Below, piece after piece: positions 1 to 8,312 of a stretch of DNA of 64,000 bases; position 1 is the stretch's first letter, and each line of letters starts with the position of its first letter. The notes under the pieces are model-generated. The model did not search any database. It saw only the letters and a list, made by a program, of their open reading frames with translations, and was not told the origin of the DNA. The DNA is taken from the NCBI GenBank assembly GCA_040880025.1, contig JBBDJD010000011.1, positions 186,001-250,000 of the forward strand, written 5' to 3'. The translations under genes and the position numbers were made by a program. The stretch comes from RCIO01 sp040880025 (GTDB taxonomy: Bacteria; Pseudomonadota; Alphaproteobacteria; Rhizobiales; Rhizobiaceae).

Positions 1-172
1 TCGTGCCTTCGAAGAAGGTGTGTTCGCCGCTGTATGCCGATTGGATGCTTTCGGCCCAGAAAGAGGTGTCGAACGACATCTCCTCGCTTGGCCGATAGTG
101 GGAACTTGCGCGCATTCTGGCAGCTGCGATCACCACGATAGCCGCTACAATAAGCCAGTGCCATATTCCCAT
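1..172 (-). CDS. Partial membrane-anchored protein of unknown function
   Basis: An open frame runs from an ATG at 172 off the left edge of the window, giving 57 residues. Residues 4-19 form one hydrophobic segment (IWHWLIVAAIVVIAAA), which reads as a signal anchor or uncleaved signal peptide. The rest is polar and aromatic (SFDTSFWAES) and I do not recognise a family. It lies 68 bases downstream of the TIR gene on the same strand, so it may be the third gene of that leftward set. The C-terminus is outside the window. The alternative ATG eight bases upstream is in another frame and gives a basic, low-quality protein. Confidence 0.5.
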   Translation of the reverse strand, partial: MGIWHWLIVAAIVVIAAARMRASSHYRPSEEMSFDTSFWAESIQSAYSGEHTFFEGT

Positions 173-240
173 CGGCCATTCCAATCCCGTCGTTTTAAAA
201 CCGCTTCACTCCACCTTATCGGGCGGCTGTGCTCATGACC

Positions 241-1665
241 CTAGTGCCGAACACCCATGCTCGCGATCAGTTGTTCGGCGATATAGTCGTGCGTTCCCAT
301 CGCGTATTGCTTGGACGCGAAGATATAACCGAAACCTTCGGTCTTCGGAAAATCGCTAAGCGCGCAGGCGTGTATCGGCTTGTCGAGCGCATCCGCGAAT
401 TTGAGCTCGCGGCGGCAGTGCTTGGAAGCGACATAATGCGGGCTCAAGAAGACAAGAAGTCCCGCGGATGTCGTGATCATACGCTCCAATCTGGTATCCC
501 ACTCCTCGCCCACCACAATCTGCTCGTCGATCCAGATCCGGTTTCCCCGTTCGGTAACCTTGGTCAGGATCGGTTTGATCAGCCCTGTGTCCTTGTGTGC
601 GTAGCTCACGAAGTAGAAGGGCTCATTCGAGCCGTTCCCTCCGGCGCCTGCTCCCCTTGGAGCTTCCGGTCCCCCGCCTGGTGTTCGGAAGAACATCGGC
701 AGTGGCGACAGCGGAGGCGGCCCGGCGGGACGGTCCCCCCGCCGCCAAAGGCTGTCACACCGAAAAAGCGCGGCGACCTCTTCGCCGCTCCAATATCGCG
801 CAACGCGCGCCAGATCGCCCGCAGCCGGAGCGTCGCCCATGACGAGTTCGGGATGCACATGGTGGGCCAATACTTCCCCGCGCTCGCTTTCCACCACCGC
901 TACGCGGCCTTGATTTGATCCGTTGCCGGTCACACTCCTTTCGATGGCGAGATTATCGTCCATCCAGTGCCGCAACCAGTCGCGGCCCTCCAGTGAAACC
1001 GTGACTGCTTCCTCGGCCGAGTAGTCGGCACCCTGCAACCTTGCGATCGTTTTGGCCTGCGTGTTGACGAGCCGTTGCGGAACATGCGGGTGGCGCTCGA
1101 GGCCGGCAGCCGCCTTGCGGGCGCTGCGCACCAAGTCCGGGTCCGGCCGTCCCGGCCGGAACGTTGCCTGGTACCGGAGCGCGAAACCCAGCGTCGCGCT
1201 GCTGGTCAGGAGTGCCGGCAACCGGTCGAACAGGCGACAGGTATCGAAGAATGGAACCCCTTCAGACGTACGCGAAGGCTCGCCGTCTGGGCACAACCAC
1301 TTCACCTCGGCCTCTACGAATGCGCCGTTGAAATCCTCGATGTCGGCGGGGCAGGTGACACTCGCGCCGTCTACGCCGTCCATGCGCAGCAACGCGGCGA
1401 TCGCCTGCCGCGCCAGGTCGCAGTTCCGCTTCGCCACGGTGAAACCGTGCCAGGTGACTGGCCCCCTGTCCGGATACACATCGATGCGCAGCGACGCAGA
1501 CAAGATCGGCAACTGCATCCAGAGCGGAGAGGTGAAGACAAAATATTCCAGGAAACGCGACGCTGCGGGATCGCTCCGGCCGGCAAGCGACTCCGCCGGC
1601 CATTCGATCCTAGCAACTGCGTGGCTGAACTCATCCTGTTCGCTGTGGATCGTCGGTAGGTACAT
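241..1665 (-). CDS. TIR-domain protein with an unassigned N-terminal region (474 aa)
   Basis: Residues 349-474 are a TIR domain. Box 1 is FYFVSYAHKD (350-359), box 2 is IWIDEQIVVGEEW (377-389), and box 3 is LLVFLSPHYVASKHCRREL (403-421). Glu420 sits at the position of the NADase catalytic glutamate, so NAD cleavage or nucleotide signalling is possible; this is known of the family and not shown here. Residues 1-320 match no family I can name. A Gly/Pro-rich linker (326-346) joins the two parts. There is no signal peptide or membrane segment, so it is probably cytoplasmic. The gene lies 35 bases downstream of the 1701-3050 gene on the same strand and is probably cotranscribed with it. The start at 1665 has only a weak GAG ribosome site. 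Confidence 0.85.
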   Translation of the reverse strand: MYLPTIHSEQDEFSHAVARIEWPAESLAGRSDPAASRFLEYFVFTSPLWMQLPILSASLRIDVYPDRGPVTWHGFTVAKRNCDLARQAIAALLRMDGVDGASVTCPADIEDFNGAFVEAEVKWLCPDGEPSRTSEGVPFFDTCRLFDRLPALLTSSATLGFALRYQATFRPGRPDPDLVRSARKAAAGLERHPHVPQRLVNTQAKTIARLQGADYSAEEAVTVSLEGRDWLRHWMDDNLAIERSVTGNGSNQGRVAVVESERGEVLAHHVHPELVMGDAPAAGDLARVARYWSGEEVAALFRCDSLWRRGDRPAGPPPLSPLPMFFRTPGGGPEAPRGAGAGGNGSNEPFYFVSYAHKDTGLIKPILTKVTERGNRIWIDEQIVVGEEWDTRLERMITTSAGLLVFLSPHYVASKHCRRELKFADALDKPIHACALSDFPKTEGFGYIFASKQYAMGTHDYIAEQLIASMGVRH

Positions 1666-1700
1666 CTCGGAAAAGCCCGGTTAACTAGTCGGCGGCGCAG

Positions 1701-3050
1701 TCAGCTGACACGCCAGCGCCGCTTCGGTGCCGCCTGCTCTTTTTCGCGCTTGTTTCGACGATCGAACTTGTCTTTGTCGAGAGCACTGTCGCGATCGCCC
1801 CGGATGATGGTGAAGTCGATTTCCTGGTCGATCTTGTGTTCATCCATTGCTGCTTTGATGATCGTGGTTACGCTCCGGTGAACGACTTCCGCAAGGCTGT
1901 TCAGATCGATCAGGTCGAACTGATTTGGAATGTATATTCCAGTCTGAAGGCCTCGGTACTCAACACGGACCCTTCCCTCGCGGCGCGCCGAAATGGCTCC
2001 CGTCTCAACCCAGCGCGCCCAGTTCAGATAGGAATCCCAACCAATGAATAGGTCGCCGCCGAACCGGTAGATATGGATGTGCGCGACACTCTGTTCCTTG
2101 GAGACGACAATACGGTCGCGCTCGTCGAAGCCGTTTGGCGTGCGATAGCCGTAGCGCTCGACCTCCGTGGTTATTCCGGCTCCCGAAAGGGCTCTCAGCT
2201 TGTCGACTATCTTGCGCTGCAATTCGTCAGCAGCGCCCCCTAGCTCGGGAATCACCGCGTGCCAACTGTCGACCAGGAGAAGATGGCGCGGGGAAATGGC
2301 GGGCCGGTCGATGACCGAGATCACTTGCTTTCGGCGACTAGCGACAACAACCGCGAGGATAGCCATCACCGCTGCAACCAGGATCAGCAGGCCGCCAAGC
2401 CCTTCGGTACTGTATTCCTGCGCCGGACCGAAGCCGACGAAACCCAACCCGGCCGCGCTCACCATCAGCAGTAGCGGAAGAGACATGCGGAACGCATTGC
2501 GGTATCTGCGTTCGACCCTGTTGCGGTGCGGAGGCGGCAGAAACGGCACCATCGCCGCAAACAAGCCGTGCACGGCGTCTGAAAATGGTGCGTAGTTGCG
2601 TGGCTTACGGGTGCCCACGCCAGTCGCGTAGAGCGCCCACTCCGCCGCATCGGCGGCCGAGAAGTCGGGTCTGTTATTGATCGTGATGGTCTTACTGCCA
2701 ACGCTTGCCCTCGCATTGGTCGCGATCAGATGTTCATGGTATGGCATCGCCTGAAACCGCAATTCCAAAGCACAGCGCAGGCGCGGATCGGCCGCCGTCT
2801 TGTTCCTTCCGGCTTGTGCGTTCCATGCCTCGAGCTTGATATGGGGCGGATATACCCCGTTCGGCGATTTCGTAACGAGTGCCTGAATGCCCGCCTGTTC
2901 CAGCGCACTCACGATGGCGGCATGGCAGTTATCCCGCATCGCGAAAACTTGCCCCCACACGGTATTGGTCGATGTGCGATGAAAGGGGCGGAAATCTTCG
3001 TAAGTCTTAGTCTCTCCATCAGAATCCGTCATCCCAAACCCCAAGCTCAT
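1701..3050 (-). CDS. Two-TM protein of unknown family beside TIR genes (449 aa)
   Basis: From the ATG at 3050 the protein has a soluble N-terminal part (1-185), two closely spaced membrane helices (about 191-210 and 217-238), and a soluble C-terminal part (240-449) ending in a Lys/Arg-rich tail. This predicts both soluble domains on the same, cytoplasmic, side with a short external hairpin. I recognise no family in either domain. The frame stays open to an upstream start at 3161, but those 37 residues are basic and Cys-rich and look non-coding. An ATG at 3032 is also possible. The gene leads the leftward set with the TIR gene and diverges from the rightward set beginning near 3235. It could be a sensor or membrane anchor for the TIR protein; that is inference. 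Confidence 0.6.
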   Translation of the reverse strand: MSLGFGMTDSDGETKTYEDFRPFHRTSTNTVWGQVFAMRDNCHAAIVSALEQAGIQALVTKSPNGVYPPHIKLEAWNAQAGRNKTAADPRLRCALELRFQAMPYHEHLIATNARASVGSKTITINNRPDFSAADAAEWALYATGVGTRKPRNYAPFSDAVHGLFAAMVPFLPPPHRNRVERRYRNAFRMSLPLLLMVSAAGLGFVGFGPAQEYSTEGLGGLLILVAAVMAILAVVVASRRKQVISVIDRPAISPRHLLLVDSWHAVIPELGGAADELQRKIVDKLRALSGAGITTEVERYGYRTPNGFDERDRIVVSKEQSVAHIHIYRFGGDLFIGWDSYLNWARWVETGAISARREGRVRVEYRGLQTGIYIPNQFDLIDLNSLAEVVHRSVTTIIKAAMDEHKIDQEIDFTIIRGDRDSALDKDKFDRRNKREKEQAAPKRRWRVS

Positions 3051-3234
3051 TTCGCTGGCCCCAGCGAGACAACCAACTTTTCGAACGCCAAACAAGGTAG
3101 AATATCGGCAAACGACGCCGCGGCTGCAATAGCTGCGCCATGCGGGCAGTCGCCCTGGCATTTCCGCCTCGCTATCACCGAGTTGCCATTTTCCCGTTTG
3201 AAGGTAGCTTTGCTGGGACGTAAGTGGGACTGGT

Positions 3235-3366
3235 TTGAACTATAAGGCATTTGTTTCCTATCGCCGCTCGGACGGCTCATCGAGCGAAATTGCCAATATC
3301 TGCGAACGCATCGCCATGATCGCTGGCGACCGTCCTGTGATGGACCGGGAGACTGGGCTGGCATGA
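3235..3366 (+). pseudogene. N-terminal fragment of a TIR domain (43 codons)
   Basis: Starting at a TTG (3235) with GGGAC a few bases upstream, this short frame encodes NYKAFVSYRRSD, a clear TIR first strand. About 20 residues later comes PVMDRETGLA, which matches the second-strand region of TIR domains (usually followed by pG and the rest of the fold). The frame then stops at TGA 3364-3366. Its last bases overlap the start of the next gene as ATGA. An in-frame stop lies upstream, so there is no longer N-terminus. It is either the remnant of a TIR domain cut short by a deletion or frameshift, or a short translated leader coupled to the next gene. The TIR catalytic part is absent. Confidence 0.5.
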
Positions 3367-4457
3367 AATCCAGCGACGACAGGGTCGGCAGTCCGGTATT
3401 GTTTTCCGGCCACCTGCTCACTGCGGGCGACGCCGCCCCTGACGCGTTGGAGGCGGCCGAGCGCAGTATTGCCAGGAACATAGGCAGCTGGCTGGACAAG
3501 CATCGCATTTCCGAAGCGTTCAGTGCCCTGGCCTGCGGTTCCGATATCATATTCGCCGAGCGTGCCATCGAACGGGACATACCGTTCCATGTCGTACTGC
3601 CCGTAACCGTGCCTCGTTTCGCCGACCTTTCGGTTGCGATCGGCAACGGCGCCTGCATCCGGACGAACTGGGTCGAACGATACCATTCGTGCCTTGGCAA
3701 TGCCGCAAGCGTGCTGGAGTTGTGGTCAGCCGATGTGCCCGACGAAGAGTTGGATTTTCATTTCCGCAACTGCAACCGGCACATGGTAGGTGAAACAATC
3801 CTATCTGCGATTCGGGCAGCCCAACCACCGCTCATGCTTGCGGTCATGCATGCCGACGCGCCGGCGACGATCGCCGGGACCCGTGGTGCGTTGTCCGAAT
3901 ATGAGGCGCTTGGTCTGCGCGCCGATGTCATAGCTTCCCTTATACTGCGTGCGCCAAAATCCGGCGCCGGCAATCCCCTCCGTCAGGATCCCTTTTCGCC
4001 GATCGTTCTAGCCATATCCGCCGACAGCCAAGCCGGTGCGCGGGCCCCGGAGTTTCTGGCGCATCAGGGCTTCGAACCTGCGCCGGCGGATACCGGCAAT
4101 GTTGCGGCTTTCCATTACGCGGAGGATTTCTCCCAAGCACTGAATGCCGCGGCCAGTGCTGCCGCCAAGGCCGACGAAGCTGGCATGCAGCTGCAATTCG
4201 TGTGCGACTTCGGACCAGTGAGTTGCGCGAACGGCCCGACAGGGCTTGATCGCCTCAATGGCGCCTCGGGCTGGATCGGCGAGGCATTACCGGGAGACAT
4301 CGTGGCTTCACGCGCCTTCGTGATGCAGCATCTTGCCCGGGGCGGCCGCGTTGAACGCTATGCGGTACACATGCCCGCTGGTGAGCAATTGGAGCCATTC
4401 CAGGCGAGACGGTCGTTGTTCAGGGTTGCCAATGGCGAGGGTCGTCCCGATGACTAA
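3363..4457 (+). CDS. LOG/SLOG-like Rossmann domain fused to a degenerate cyclase-like domain (364 aa)
   Basis: Residues 10-190 contain FSGHLL (14-19), FSALACGSDIIFAERA (53-68), FHVVLP (75-80) and a later AGTRG (171-175). This pattern is typical of the LOG/SLOG nucleotide-binding Rossmann domains found in bacterial conflict and signalling proteins. Residues 248-356 resemble the C-terminal half of a class III nucleotide cyclase: DFGPVS (282-287), TGLDRLNGASG (293-303), LPGDIVAS (309-316) and a closing SLFRV (351-355). No metal-binding aspartate pair is evident there, so this half is probably non-catalytic. The start ATG overlaps the stop of the TIR fragment, suggesting translational coupling. 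It may sense or bind a nucleotide signal made by a TIR enzyme; that is inference. Confidence 0.6.
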   Translation: MKSSDDRVGSPVLFSGHLLTAGDAAPDALEAAERSIARNIGSWLDKHRISEAFSALACGSDIIFAERAIERDIPFHVVLPVTVPRFADLSVAIGNGACIRTNWVERYHSCLGNAASVLELWSADVPDEELDFHFRNCNRHMVGETILSAIRAAQPPLMLAVMHADAPATIAGTRGALSEYEALGLRADVIASLILRAPKSGAGNPLRQDPFSPIVLAISADSQAGARAPEFLAHQGFEPAPADTGNVAAFHYAEDFSQALNAAASAAAKADEAGMQLQFVCDFGPVSCANGPTGLDRLNGASGWIGEALPGDIVASRAFVMQHLARGGRVERYAVHMPAGEQLEPFQARRSLFRVANGEGRPDD

Positions 4458-4535
4458 TTGCGGGTGCAACTCGAATTCGGCCGGGTGGCGCTTGGAATCG
4501 TCGCTTAGGGGCAGCGCGAATGTTTGGGGTTGGAA

Positions 4536-6386
4536 ATGATGAATCAAGGTATCCGGATAGTACCGTTAGCGCGGTGCGGCAACCTCGCCAATGCCAAATT
4601 CGCGCCGGAAACCGAGTGGATTTTGATCGGGCGGGACCGTGGCTGGACGCTGAACAGCGGCGGCCGCCCAGCGTCTGCGATCTCCCGCGAGGCACGTCTG
4701 GTTTTTCCGTCGGCCGAAACGCTTGTCGGCCGCCGTCATCTCATTCTGAAAAAGGAACCCAATGGCAATTGGAGCGCCCGCCCCCAGGCCGACGGGAAGG
4801 GAGCTATCTACCACACCTCCGTCGACGGCATCCCTGCCGACGGGCCGAAATTTCTGAGCTCCGGCTCGATCATCAGGCTGGGCAAGACAAACGGCCCTGC
4901 CATCAGAATCGAAATCCCGAAACCCCGCGGATCTTCGCTGCTGTCCGGTCTGCAGACTGCCGTTCAGGACCCGGTGCCGACCTGGCGTAATGCCGTGAGA
5001 ACGCTGACGCAGCATATGGCGATGGCGTTCGCGGTGCTGCTCCTATTGCTTGGCGGCGGTACCTACTGGTTCTGGGAGCGTTTCGTTCATCTTGAGCTTC
5101 GAGTCACCGATCAAGGTGACAGGCTTGAGGCGCTCGAGACCAGTTTCGAGCGGGAAGTCGCCGAGGCTGAAAAGAGAGCGCTGAACCAGAGGCCGGCCGG
5201 ATTTTCACCGGAAGCGATCGAGAATCTCAGAACCGCCGCGCATCTCATCATCGCCCGCAAGGGTGAGAGAGCAGTTCCGCTGGCCACCGCATGGCCGATC
5301 GCGACGGGCAACCGGGTCGTCACCAATGCCCACGTCGTCGCCCAACTGGCGAAACTGCCTCCTTCCTATGAGGTCCAAGTGTGCAGACACGGCAACCCGG
5401 GCGATTGTGTCGCGGTAACCGATCGCATAAGCACCCACCCCGCCTATGCGGTCTTCCAGAAGTACAAGAGCGATTCCAATCTGGGTTCGGAAGATCTGAT
5501 TGGCAATTTCAAGCCGGCGGAGCCTCCCGGTGGCTATGACATAGCGGTTCTGGGCTTGGAGCCAGGAGCTAATCTCGGCCCGGTACTCGAACTCGCCGGT
5601 CCGCAGGACTACCTCGAACTCGGTCCCGGCACGCCGATTGCATTTGCCGGTTATCTTCTACGCGGCGTCGATGGTATCGTTTCGCGCGTGCATTTTGGGA
5701 CGGTGAGCGCGCTCACCGACTTCCTGATGACCGATCCGGCTGACGGCAACCCGGCCAGGACCTATCTCGTGCACAATACCATTCCGGTGACCGGGGGCGC
5801 CAGCGGCGGCCCGGTCATCAACAGCGCGGGCAAGGTGGTGGCCATCCTGAGCTCCGGCACCGTTGTCGACATTCCCGCAAGCGGTGAACCGGGTACGCAA
5901 CCCGTCAGCGCTCCAAGCGCCGCGCTGGTGAACTACGCTCAGCGCATCGATATTCTCGACCAAATGCTGTCCGCCCACCCGTTCAACATGGATGAGGAAA
6001 GGCAGTATTGGGACCGGCAGATAACCCAATTCCTCAGCTATCGCGACTACCTGGTCAGGACGTTCCTTGAATCCCCCACGCCCTATGACAGACGATCCAT
6101 GTCGCCATGGCAGCACCTGACGCGCGACATCAAGGAGCGCTACGATGCCACGGAAGCTAGGTTCCCGGTCGAGAAGGGAAAGCGATACGCTGTTCTCGCC
6201 TATGCAGGTTCCAGGGCAGAAATCAGCTTGGATATCAAGGTCGGCGGCAAGGAACTGAAACCGGATCCGGGGCGTTCGTCCAGAGAAACGTTTCTTGCGC
6301 GAGAGGATGGGGAGGCAACGGTCACCATCCGCTCCTCGGCCTCCGAGCCGTCAGCATTCGAATTGCTGATCTATCGCTCAGACTAG
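4536..6386 (+). CDS. FHA domain - TM - trypsin-like protease (616 aa)
   Basis: Residues 20-128 form a divergent FHA domain: ILIGRDRG, VGRRHLIL, HTSVDGIPADG and SSGSIIRLG match the GR, S/R-x-H, NG and GD-x-I-x-LG positions of the phosphothreonine-binding fold. One membrane helix follows (about 162-179), then a short coiled-coil-like stretch (190-215). Residues 235-450 are an S1-type protease with His266 (TNAHVV), Asp335 (YDIAVL) and Ser423 (GGASGGPV). A C-terminal domain of about 160 residues is unassigned. The expected topology is FHA in the cytoplasm and protease in the periplasm. The frame also opens at a TTG at 4524; ATG 4536 (or 4539) is preferred. It converges with the kinase gene, leaving only two bases between stops, so it is a natural phospho-partner of that kinase by inference. 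Confidence 0.85.
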   Translation: MMNQGIRIVPLARCGNLANAKFAPETEWILIGRDRGWTLNSGGRPASAISREARLVFPSAETLVGRRHLILKKEPNGNWSARPQADGKGAIYHTSVDGIPADGPKFLSSGSIIRLGKTNGPAIRIEIPKPRGSSLLSGLQTAVQDPVPTWRNAVRTLTQHMAMAFAVLLLLLGGGTYWFWERFVHLELRVTDQGDRLEALETSFEREVAEAEKRALNQRPAGFSPEAIENLRTAAHLIIARKGERAVPLATAWPIATGNRVVTNAHVVAQLAKLPPSYEVQVCRHGNPGDCVAVTDRISTHPAYAVFQKYKSDSNLGSEDLIGNFKPAEPPGGYDIAVLGLEPGANLGPVLELAGPQDYLELGPGTPIAFAGYLLRGVDGIVSRVHFGTVSALTDFLMTDPADGNPARTYLVHNTIPVTGGASGGPVINSAGKVVAILSSGTVVDIPASGEPGTQPVSAPSAALVNYAQRIDILDQMLSAHPFNMDEERQYWDRQITQFLSYRDYLVRTFLESPTPYDRRSMSPWQHLTRDIKERYDATEARFPVEKGKRYAVLAYAGSRAEISLDIKVGGKELKPDPGRSSRETFLAREDGEATVTIRSSASEPSAFELLIYRSD

Positions 6387-6388
6387 CC

Positions 6389-8236
6389 CTAAACTTTCCG
6401 GAGTTCGGATTCCAGGATTTCAGCAACCGCGATCATCGTTTGCGGGCGGTCCCCCGGTGCTCCGGCGCGCATCTGGTCGATCAGCCGCCGTTGCCTCCTG
6501 CTACGGCCGCCGGCAAGCCGCGAAATCATATCGCCAATGCCGAAACCGGGTTGGTCGCCGAGAAGATCGCTGCAGATCACCCCGAAGGAATAGATGTCCT
6601 GCCGGGGATCGGGCGCCGGCCGTTCGCCCGTCGTTAGGAGCTCGGGCGCGATATAGCGCCGCGCGCCGCGCACCGGCTCGTTGTTGTCGACCGCGCTTCC
6701 AGCGATGGAGGCCAGTCCGAGATCTATCAGGGTTGGACGCGACAGCGCATCGACCATGATGTTGTCCGGTTTGAGGTCGCGATGCACGATACCCGCCTGG
6801 TGAAGAGCAGCCACGGCATGCGCCACCTGAACCAGCGTGTTCAGCATCGTCAGTGGATCGAGGGCGCTGCCGGCAATGGCATCAAGCGTCTCGCCGTTCA
6901 CGAGGTCCTGCACGACGACGATTGTCTCCTCGTCGACAAAGATGCTGTGAATTCGTACTAGGCCCGGGTGGCGCACGCGGCGCGCCGCATTGATCTCGGC
7001 CCGTGCGTCGGAGATCATCCGTGCACGCACAACGGGATTGGTGATGTCGTGCAGATCAATGAACTTGATCGCCCGCTGCGCGCCCGTCTCGAGATCATAG
7101 GCGCTTTTGACAAGCCCGTAGCCACCCTGTCCCAATGTCGGACCAAGCAGGTAGCGGTCGGAAAACAATCCTGTCGCGGTCTCCTCAAGGTCCGCTGAAG
7201 AGCCGCCGAAGCGAAGCAGAAGGCTGCGCGCCTGCTCCGCGAGCGACGGCTCACGTTCGGCGTTGGCGATCATCAAGGCGGCCGCCGCCTGCTCCAGGGC
7301 GCCTTCCGTCTCGCCCAGACGCTGCAGATATTCCGCGAGTTCTAGCCGCCCCTCGGCCTCCTGCCTATGCAGGGCATCCATGCGGAAGCGTTCGACGATC
7401 TCATAGAGGGACTCCTCCTGTGGGTCGTCGGCTCCGGCCTCATCCGAGGCGAGCGCAGCAGCCGATACGTGAACCGATGCCTGCATCCATTCGAGATGCT
7501 CGTATTCCTCCACGTCCTCCGGCAGGTGCGCGCGATCCTCATCAAGCGCGGCGCGCGCGGCGGCAAAATTTCCCGTTCCGGCAAACGCCCTGGCCTTTTC
7601 CAGCAACCTCAAATGCCGAAGCCGTGAAATTCCGGTTTCCTCGACGGCTGCGGCGCAGGCATCGACCGCTTCGATGCAGTCCCTGTGACGCGCCAGCCGG
7701 TTCAATATTTGCAATCTGTCTATGAGCGCCCGCGCATAGGTAATCGCGTCAAGCGCCGGTTCGGCCAGCACGGAGTCGAGAAATACCAGCGCAAGGTCGT
7801 GGCGCCTGATCTCCTTGGCCGCTCGGACCGCGTCCGCCAAGGCGCCTGCCTCCGCTTCCCGGTCGCTGGCGATCTTCGCTTCGGCTATCGCGCGAAGTAG
7901 CTCCGCCATAGCCGCTTCACCCTGCCCCCGCCACGTGTGGATGGTCGCAACCAAACGGGATATTGCTGCTTTCAGGCCGGGCGGCCCTCCTTCGCCGGCG
8001 ACGCGTCTGGCTTCGTGCGCTGTGGCCAGCGCCTTCTGCGGGTCGCGCAGCCGGTTCTCGATTGTGGCCCTCGCGACGAGAAAGCGGATCCGGCTGGTTT
8101 GGTCCTCGCCCAGATGCGGCTCGATATCGTCAAGCCGTTCGGCAATCTGCAATGCTTGTACCGAATCGAGTATATTCCGCTCGATGGCGGAGAGTTCGGA
8201 ATCCACATTCGGCTCGGTGTCCGTCTGATTCAGCAA
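6389..8236 (-). CDS. TPR-type helical repeat Ser/Thr protein kinase (615 aa)
   Basis: Residues 15-345 are alpha-helical repeats of TPR character, rich in Ala, Leu, Glu and Arg. Residues 361-615 are a Hanks-type kinase with all key residues: glycine loop LGQGGYG (368-374), Lys391 (AIKF), HRDLKPDN (485-492) and the APE motif (530-532). The metal-binding motif is DLG (505-507) in place of DFG, a common bacterial variant. No membrane segment is visible, so the kinase is cytoplasmic. The start is a TTG at 8236. It is transcribed against its neighbours and is convergent with the FHA-protease gene and divergent from the exported trypsin. The repeats probably bind a partner or trigger; the FHA protein next door is the obvious candidate reader of its phosphorylation. 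Confidence 0.93.
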   Translation of the reverse strand: MLNQTDTEPNVDSELSAIERNILDSVQALQIAERLDDIEPHLGEDQTSRIRFLVARATIENRLRDPQKALATAHEARRVAGEGGPPGLKAAISRLVATIHTWRGQGEAAMAELLRAIAEAKIASDREAEAGALADAVRAAKEIRRHDLALVFLDSVLAEPALDAITYARALIDRLQILNRLARHRDCIEAVDACAAAVEETGISRLRHLRLLEKARAFAGTGNFAAARAALDEDRAHLPEDVEEYEHLEWMQASVHVSAAALASDEAGADDPQEESLYEIVERFRMDALHRQEAEGRLELAEYLQRLGETEGALEQAAAALMIANAEREPSLAEQARSLLLRFGGSSADLEETATGLFSDRYLLGPTLGQGGYGLVKSAYDLETGAQRAIKFIDLHDITNPVVRARMISDARAEINAARRVRHPGLVRIHSIFVDEETIVVVQDLVNGETLDAIAGSALDPLTMLNTLVQVAHAVAALHQAGIVHRDLKPDNIMVDALSRPTLIDLGLASIAGSAVDNNEPVRGARRYIAPELLTTGERPAPDPRQDIYSFGVICSDLLGDQPGFGIGDMISRLAGGRSRRQRRLIDQMRAGAPGDRPQTMIAVAEILESELRKV

Positions 8237-8312
8237 AATTCGCCCTGGCTTGATTTCGCCGATATTGTACGGCCAACTTAACCTTCTTTTGGGTGTGTGG
8301 GAGACCTAATTC

